From assembly GCF_017355405.1 (NCBI RefSeq), contig NZ_CP061177.1, positions 2,773,001 through 2,837,000 of the forward strand: a stretch of DNA of 64,000 bases. Direction: 5' to 3'. The position numbers were made by a program, and so were the translations under genes. The notes under the pieces are model-generated. The model saw only the letters and a program-made list of their open reading frames with translations. It did no database searches and was not told the DNA's origin. This stretch comes from Roseomonas haemaphysalidis. Its GTDB lineage: Bacteria; Pseudomonadota; Alphaproteobacteria; Acetobacterales; Acetobacteraceae. This document shows, piece after piece, positions 59,908 to 64,000 of the stretch; the first letter of the stretch is position 1, and every line of letters starts with the position of its first letter.

Positions 59908-61383
59908 TCAGGCGGCGGGCTTGTCGCTGCCCTCGGTAGTGCCGCCCAGCAGGCGTGGAAGGTAGCCGCCGCGGGGCTTGGGGGCCGCGACGGCCGGCAA
60001 GGCCAGAAGCGCATCGACCGAGGCCGAGCGCGCGACCGCGCCGGAGCGCGTGAAGGCCTCGTGGTTCGCCTCGATGCTGTCAGGGTCGTACAGGTAGTTC
60101 ACCATGATGCCGAAGGATTCGGCCATGCCGCGCGGCGCGGTGTTGCCCCGCCAGTTGATCCGTTCCAGGCGGGCGCCGTTGCCCAGGTGGAAGCGGGCGA
60201 CAGGGTCGATGTTGCCCATGCCGGTGTTGGGGCGGGTCAGGTATTCGGCGGCAAGGCGCATCAGCGGCTTGCGCAGCGCAGCATCCGTCGCCGCATCCGC
60301 CCACCATTCGCCATCCGCCAGGCTGTCGAGCAGCGCTGCCGCGCCGGGGCGCTCCTCGCCCTCCGCCGGCGGATGCAGCGCCAGGATGGCGGCCTCCTCT
60401 TCTGGCAATAGCACGTCGGCGCTGCGGTCCAGGCGGCGCTTCAGCCAGCGGCGGAATCCCGGCACGGGCGACAAGGTGGCGAAGGTGCGGATCTGCGGCA
60501 GCTCGCCCTTCAGCTCCTCCACCACCTGCTTGATCAGGAAGTTGCCGAAACTGATGCCGCGCAGCCCGTCCTGGCAGTTGGAGATGGAGTAGAAGATGGC
60601 CGTATCCGCATCCGGGCTGGAGCCCTCGGGCGGCGCCAGCAGGGGCTGGATGGCGCTGGCCAGCCCCCGCACCAGGGCAACCTCCACGAAGATCAGCGGC
60701 TCGCCCGGCAGGGCGCGGTGCAGGTAGGCGAAGCAGCGGCGGTCCGGCGCCAGGCGGCGGCGCAGGTCGTCCCAGCCCATGATCTCGTGCACCGCCTCGT
60801 AGTCGATTAGCTTTTCCAGGATCGCGGCCGGCGTATCCCAGTCGATGCGCCGCAGCTCCAGGAAGCCCCGGTTGAACCAGGAAGTGAAGAGGTGGTGCAG
60901 GTCGGCGTCGAGCGGCTTCAGTTCCGGCTGCTTCTTCAGCTCGCCCAGCAGCTCGCGGCGCAGCTGCACCAAAGCGGCGGTGCCGCCGGGCGCCATGTTC
61001 ATCCGGCGCAGAACCTCCTGACGCGGTGGCTCGGCCTTCTCGAACAGGGTCATGGCGCGGGCGGCGCTGGGCTCATCCAGATAGGCCCGGGCGGCGGCGC
61101 GCAGCGCGTCCTCGTCCGGCAAAAAGGCGCCGGCCAGAAATTGGCGGAAGGCCGCGCGGTCTTCTGGGTTCAGGTCGTGCAGCACCGCCAGCAGCTCACG
61201 CGCGACCGCGGCGCCGGAGGCCTCTCCGCGTTCCGACAGCAGGGATCGCGCCAGGAGTTCCGCCCGCACCAGCGGCGGCCGGGCGATGCCGGGAACATCG
61301 GCGTAGGGTCGGCCACGATCGGCGATGCCGGACCACAGGCGTTCCAGCCAGGTGCGGGCCCCCAGCGTGACGGATATCGGCAT
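59908..61383 (-). CDS. matA: Malonyl-CoA decarboxylase
   Basis: A 491-residue decarboxylase converting malonyl-CoA to acetyl-CoA and CO2. The helical N-terminal domain spans about 90-195. The GNAT-like catalytic domain has FYSISNCQDGLRGISFGNFL (near 290), carrying the conserved serine, and VARFHLGNGARLERINWRGN (near 415), with the catalytic histidine, then GMAESFGIMVNYLYD. These are family hallmarks from bacteria to human MCD. The ATG at 61383 has GGGGAGGG upstream. It sits between the GntR regulator and the MatC carrier, the mat arrangement minus matB. Confidence 0.95.
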   Translation of the reverse strand: MPISVTLGARTWLERLWSGIADRGRPYADVPGIARPPLVRAELLARSLLSERGEASGAAVARELLAVLHDLNPEDRAAFRQFLAGAFLPDEDALRAAARAYLDEPSAARAMTLFEKAEPPRQEVLRRMNMAPGGTAALVQLRRELLGELKKQPELKPLDADLHHLFTSWFNRGFLELRRIDWDTPAAILEKLIDYEAVHEIMGWDDLRRRLAPDRRCFAYLHRALPGEPLIFVEVALVRGLASAIQPLLAPPEGSSPDADTAIFYSISNCQDGLRGISFGNFLIKQVVEELKGELPQIRTFATLSPVPGFRRWLKRRLDRSADVLLPEEEAAILALHPPAEGEERPGAAALLDSLADGEWWADAATDAALRKPLMRLAAEYLTRPNTGMGNIDPVARFHLGNGARLERINWRGNTAPRGMAESFGIMVNYLYDPDSIEANHEAFTRSGAVARSASVDALLALPAVAAPKPRGGYLPRLLGGTTEGSDKPAA

Positions 61384-61498
61384 GGTTCCCTCCCCCTGCT
61401 GTTTCATGGCGTTGCCGCCACTATTCCGCACCCCGGAGCGGAGGGAAACCCGAAATTATGCGAGGGAGGGCAGCCTGGGCCGCCAGGCATGCGGGAGG

Positions 61499-62149
61499 CT
61501 AGCTTCGCGCCCGCCGCATATACTGCGCCAGGGCCGCGCTCGCCGTCAGCATATGCGCGCGCATCAGCTGCGCCGCCTCTTCCCCCGCGCCGCGCAACAC
61601 CTGCTCCAGGATCGCGCCGTGCTCGGCGAAGGACCGCTGGATGCGGCGGTCCTCGTGGAACTGCGCGCGGCGATAGGGTGCCAGCCGGAGCCGGAGCGCC
61701 ATGGCGTGCTCGGCCAGCACGCTGTTGTGCGTGCCCCGGTACAGCAGGGCGTGGAAGCCGCGGTTGTATTCGTCATAGGCATCGAGCGCCGTCTCGTCGG
61801 CCGTGAAGTCGGCATGCAGGGATTGCAGCGCGAAGCGTTCCGTGGCGGTCATGCGGAAGGTGGACAGGCGCGCGCACATGGCCTCCGTCTCGGCCATCAG
61901 CTCGAACATCTCGGCCAGCTGCTCCAGCGTCACGCTGGCGACACGGGCGCCGCGACGTGGCTCGATCACCACCAGGCCGGCGGAGGCCAGCTCCCGCAAG
62001 GCTTCCCGCGCGGGCGTGCGGGACGCGCCGAAGCGCTCGGCCAGGGCGCTTTCATCGATCACGCTGCCGGGTGCGATGCGGCCGGCGGTGATGTCGTCGG
62101 CCAGGTGCAGGCGGATGGTTTCGGCAAGCGTCGCGGGGGATCGGGTCAT
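61499..62149 (-). CDS. matR: GntR-family (FCD) regulator, MatR-like
   Basis: A 216-residue regulator. The N-terminal winged helix shows IRLHLADDITAGRIAPGSVIDE and SRTPAREALRELASAGLV, and residues 80-210 form an FCD effector domain with histidines typical of its metal site (RGFHALLY, EHGAILE, RAHM). It is next to malonyl-CoA decarboxylase, like MatR of Rhizobium, and divergent from an aldehyde dehydrogenase across 110 bases. I could not find the MatR palindrome TTGTA/TACAA in either flank, so its operator is unknown. Confidence 0.88.
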   Translation of the reverse strand: MTRSPATLAETIRLHLADDITAGRIAPGSVIDESALAERFGASRTPAREALRELASAGLVVIEPRRGARVASVTLEQLAEMFELMAETEAMCARLSTFRMTATERFALQSLHADFTADETALDAYDEYNRGFHALLYRGTHNSVLAEHAMALRLRLAPYRRAQFHEDRRIQRSFAEHGAILEQVLRGAGEEAAQLMRAHMLTASAALAQYMRRARS

Positions 62150-62259
62150 CGGGGCCCATGCTGCCCCGCCCCGGCGGCGGGCGAAAGGGGCCGGCTTGAA
62201 AGGCAGCCGGCCAGCGCGCATGGTCTCGCGCCCTTTGTGCATCCGGGAGAAGAAACGCC

Positions 62260-63771
62260 ATGCTCGACACGCCAAACCCCGCGCCCGGCAGCCCCCTGCT
62301 CGATCCCGCAGCACTGGCGAAAGCGATCTCAGGGTATCATTTCATTGGTGGGCGGTACACGCCCGCCCGGTCCGGCAAGACCTTTGATGTCGTGAACCCC
62401 GCCACCGGCGCGGCGGTGGCCCAGGCCGCCGATGGCGACGCGGCGGATGTCGATGCCGCGGTGACCGAGGCGGCCCGCGCGCAGAAGGAATGGGCCAGGA
62501 TGCCCGCCCGCAAGCGCGGCGCGCTCGTGTACCAGGCGGCCACCCTGATCCGCGAGCATGTGGAGGAGCTGGCCCGGCTGGTGGCGCTGGAGACCGGCAA
62601 GGCGCTGCGAACGGAAAGCCGCGTCGAGGCCAACAACGTGGCCGACATCTTCGAGTTCTTCGGCGGCCTGGGTGGTGAGCTGAAGGGCGAGACCGTGCCC
62701 TTCGGCCCCGACGTGCTGAACGTCACGGTGCGTGAGCCGCTGGGCGTGGTCGGCGCCATCATCCCCTGGAACATCCCGATGATGCTGATGGCGCTGAAGG
62801 CGGCGCCCGCCCTGGTCGCCGGCAACAGCATCGTCGTGAAGTCGGCCGAGGAAGCACCGCTGGCGGTGCTGCGCATCGTGGAATTGATGAACCGCGTGCT
62901 GCCGGCCGGCGTGTTCAACATCCTGTCCGGCCAGGGCCCGGAATGCGGTGCGCCGCTGGTGGCGCACAAGCTGGTGCGCAAGGTGACCTTCACCGGCTCG
63001 GTCGAGACCGGCCGCATCATCGCCCGGGTCGCCGCCGATAAGCTGATCCCGGCGACGCTGGAACTCGGTGGCAAGTCGCCCATGATCGTCTTCGCGGATT
63101 GTGACTTCGAGAAGACTGTGGCCGGCGCGCTGACCTCGATGCGCTTCACCCGCCAGGGGCAAAGCTGCACGGCGGCCAGCCGCATCTTCGTGGAGCGGCC
63201 GATCTTCGACAGGTTCGTGGCCGAGATGGCCAAGCGCGTGGACGCCATGGTGATGGGCGACCCGCTGGACGAGAAGACCGACATCGGCACCATCATCTCG
63301 CCCGAGCAGTTCAGCAAGGTGCAGGGCTTCATCGCCGAGGGCGAGAAGACCGCCGGCGCCACCGGCCGCGCCTGCTCCGCCATGCCCAGCGACCCGGCGC
63401 TGAAGAAGGGCCTGTTCATCCGCCCCTACATCTTCACCGGCCTGACCAAGGACAGCCGGCTGGTGCGCGAGGAGATCTTCGGCCCCGTCACCACCGTCTT
63501 TCCCTTCGACAGCGCCGACGAAGTGCTGGCCGAGGCGAACGACAGCGAGTTCGGCCTGGCCGCCACGGTCTGGACCAACGACCTGAAGATCGCGCTGGGC
63601 TTCGCGCACGGGCTGGAGGCCGGGCTGGTGCAGGTCAACCAGAACCTGGTGGTGCAGCCCAACCTGTCCTACGGCGGCGTCAAGAACTCCGGCCTGGGCA
63701 AGGAAGCCAGCCTGGAATCCATGCTGGAGCATTTCACCCACAAGAAGACGATCATGGTGAACATGGCCTGA
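62260..63771 (+). CDS. NAD(P)-dependent aldehyde dehydrogenase
   Basis: A 503-residue aldehyde dehydrogenase. The catalytic Cys303 is in QGQSCTAASRI, the general base Glu268 in TLELGGKSPM, and Asn171 in IIPWNIPMMLMALK. Tetrameric class-1/2-like layout with FTGSVETGR for NAD. Substrate not determined. The divergent malonate cluster makes malonate semialdehyde a possible substrate, which would yield malonate, but sequence alone cannot show it. GGGAGAAG lies upstream of the ATG. Its last codons (MVNMA) are echoed just after the stop, and a long hairpin follows. Confidence 0.9.
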   Translation: MLDTPNPAPGSPLLDPAALAKAISGYHFIGGRYTPARSGKTFDVVNPATGAAVAQAADGDAADVDAAVTEAARAQKEWARMPARKRGALVYQAATLIREHVEELARLVALETGKALRTESRVEANNVADIFEFFGGLGGELKGETVPFGPDVLNVTVREPLGVVGAIIPWNIPMMLMALKAAPALVAGNSIVVKSAEEAPLAVLRIVELMNRVLPAGVFNILSGQGPECGAPLVAHKLVRKVTFTGSVETGRIIARVAADKLIPATLELGGKSPMIVFADCDFEKTVAGALTSMRFTRQGQSCTAASRIFVERPIFDRFVAEMAKRVDAMVMGDPLDEKTDIGTIISPEQFSKVQGFIAEGEKTAGATGRACSAMPSDPALKKGLFIRPYIFTGLTKDSRLVREEIFGPVTTVFPFDSADEVLAEANDSEFGLAATVWTNDLKIALGFAHGLEAGLVQVNQNLVVQPNLSYGGVKNSGLGKEASLESMLEHFTHKKTIMVNMA

Positions 63772-63797
63772 CGGCCGTCGGGCATGGTGAACATGGC
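63753..63797 (+). repeat. 15-bp direct repeat at the aldehyde dehydrogenase 3' end
   Basis: CATGGTGAACATGGC occurs at 63753-63767, where it includes the last sense codons, and again at 63783-63797 after the stop, exactly 30 bases later. Both copies are followed in frame by a stop codon. It looks like a partial tandem duplication of the gene end. Confidence 0.75.
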
Positions 63798-63809
63798 GTA
63801 ACCCGACAC

Positions 63810-63846
63810 CACGCGCGCGGCGGATAGGAAATCCGCCGTGCGCGTG
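63810..63846. terminator. Long hairpin between aldehyde dehydrogenase and the AmpG-like gene
   Basis: Sixteen-base-pair stem, CACGCGCGCGGCGGAT paired with ATCCGCCGTGCGCGTG, with a single G-T pair and a 5-nt AGGAA loop. No T-tract. It probably ends the aldehyde dehydrogenase transcript. It finishes only 15 bases before the next start codon. Confidence 0.6.
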
Positions 63847-63861
63847 GCAGTTTGCGCTTCC

Positions 63862-64000
63862 ATGCGCACGCTCCAGCTGTTCAAGAATCCCCGCTTCCTG
63901 GTCATGCTCGCCCTGGGCTTCTCGGCGGGCGCACCCTTGCCGCTGGTGCTCGGCATCCTGCGGCGCTGGATGACCGAATCCGGCATCTCGTTGACCGAGA
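63862..64000 (+). CDS. AmpG-like MFS permease, N-terminal part (partial)
   Basis: The first 46 codons run to the end of the window. LQLFKNPRFLVMLALGFSAG and then LVLGILRRWMTESGISLTE match the first helix and following loop of AmpG-type muropeptide permeases and related MFS proteins. There is no Shine-Dalgarno before the ATG, and a 16-bp hairpin ends 15 bases upstream, so the mRNA may be leaderless or nearly so. Full identity needs the rest of the gene. Confidence 0.65.
   Translation, partial: MRTLQLFKNPRFLVMLALGFSAGAPLPLVLGILRRWMTESGISLTE

Noticed and set aside
61425..61442. TCCGC-N8-GCGGA dyad upstream of malonyl-CoA decarboxylase as a MatR site
   Set aside because: Short, GC-only and unlike the known MatR palindrome; repeats of this quality occur by chance here.

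Overview
The window is a gene-dense, very GC-rich stretch of a bacterial chromosome with about 60 protein genes. I see no rRNA or tRNA genes, insertion sequences, phage genes or CRISPR. Composition, the rpiB-glyA-nrdR-rib-nusB-thiL order, the bamE/Cbp3-chaperone/DUF177 block, a RibBA with a dead GTP cyclohydrolase half, a cysteine-free HemB and an orphan Bug-type binding protein fit an alphaproteobacterium. Acetobacteraceae of the Roseomonas type is my best guess; this rests on gene content, not on a search.

Layout. 1-831: end of a branched-chain amino acid ABC operon (livG, livF). 850-1373: a small Pro/Arg-rich exported peptide and a doubtful small membrane protein. 6723-1470: a tightly overlapping operon of DUF2585, a DMSO-reductase-family molybdoenzyme, a hydroxylysine-kinase-like kinase and a class III phospho-lyase/aminotransferase. 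6836: an O-antigen-ligase-like protein. 14195-8071: a peptide-type ABC importer with a fused permease-ATPase, ending in a creatininase-family hydrolase. 16420-14465: oxidoreductase plus DapA-like aldolase, ending at a textbook terminator. 16549-20384: secD, secF and an EAL-domain gene. 20381-24285: iron alcohol dehydrogenase, YnfA, and a divergent MFS/LysR pair with a visible LysR-type dyad. 29288-24251: an MFS gene and a ribose-type ABC importer. 29412-32705: AlkA-type glycosylase, then a hydrolase/EamA/quinone-oxidoreductase operon. 32898-36893: Bug protein, diaminopropionate ammonia-lyase-like enzyme, DenD-like dehydrogenase and a fasciclin lipoprotein. 36958-40745: polysaccharide-deacetylase-fold hydrolase, amidase and M20 amidohydrolase. 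42911-40747: an LdtD/MepK-like pair. 42974-44731: DUF177, cytochrome bc1 chaperone, bamE. 53581-44728: an eleven-gene housekeeping operon (rpiB, glyA, nrdR, GNAT, ribD, ribE, ribBA, ribH, nusB, thiL, MFS). 53748-57321: hemB, a YXWGXW lipoprotein and two alpha/beta hydrolases. 62149-57314: a malonate-type cluster (GntR regulator, malonyl-CoA decarboxylase, MatC carrier, CoA-transferase). 62260-64000: divergent aldehyde dehydrogenase and the start of an AmpG-like gene.

Translational coupling is pervasive: ATGA, GTGA or TGATG overlaps join most operon members. Of ten convergent junctions, five share a 4-nt stop/stop overlap (CTAG three times, TTAA, CTAA), three carry a hairpin, one has a 1-nt gap and one a 35-nt overlap.

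The most interesting systems are the molybdoenzyme-kinase-phospho-lyase operon, the malonate cluster that has a CoA-transferase where MatB would be expected, and the Pro/Arg-rich exported peptide. All functions are read from motifs and context; no database search was possible.
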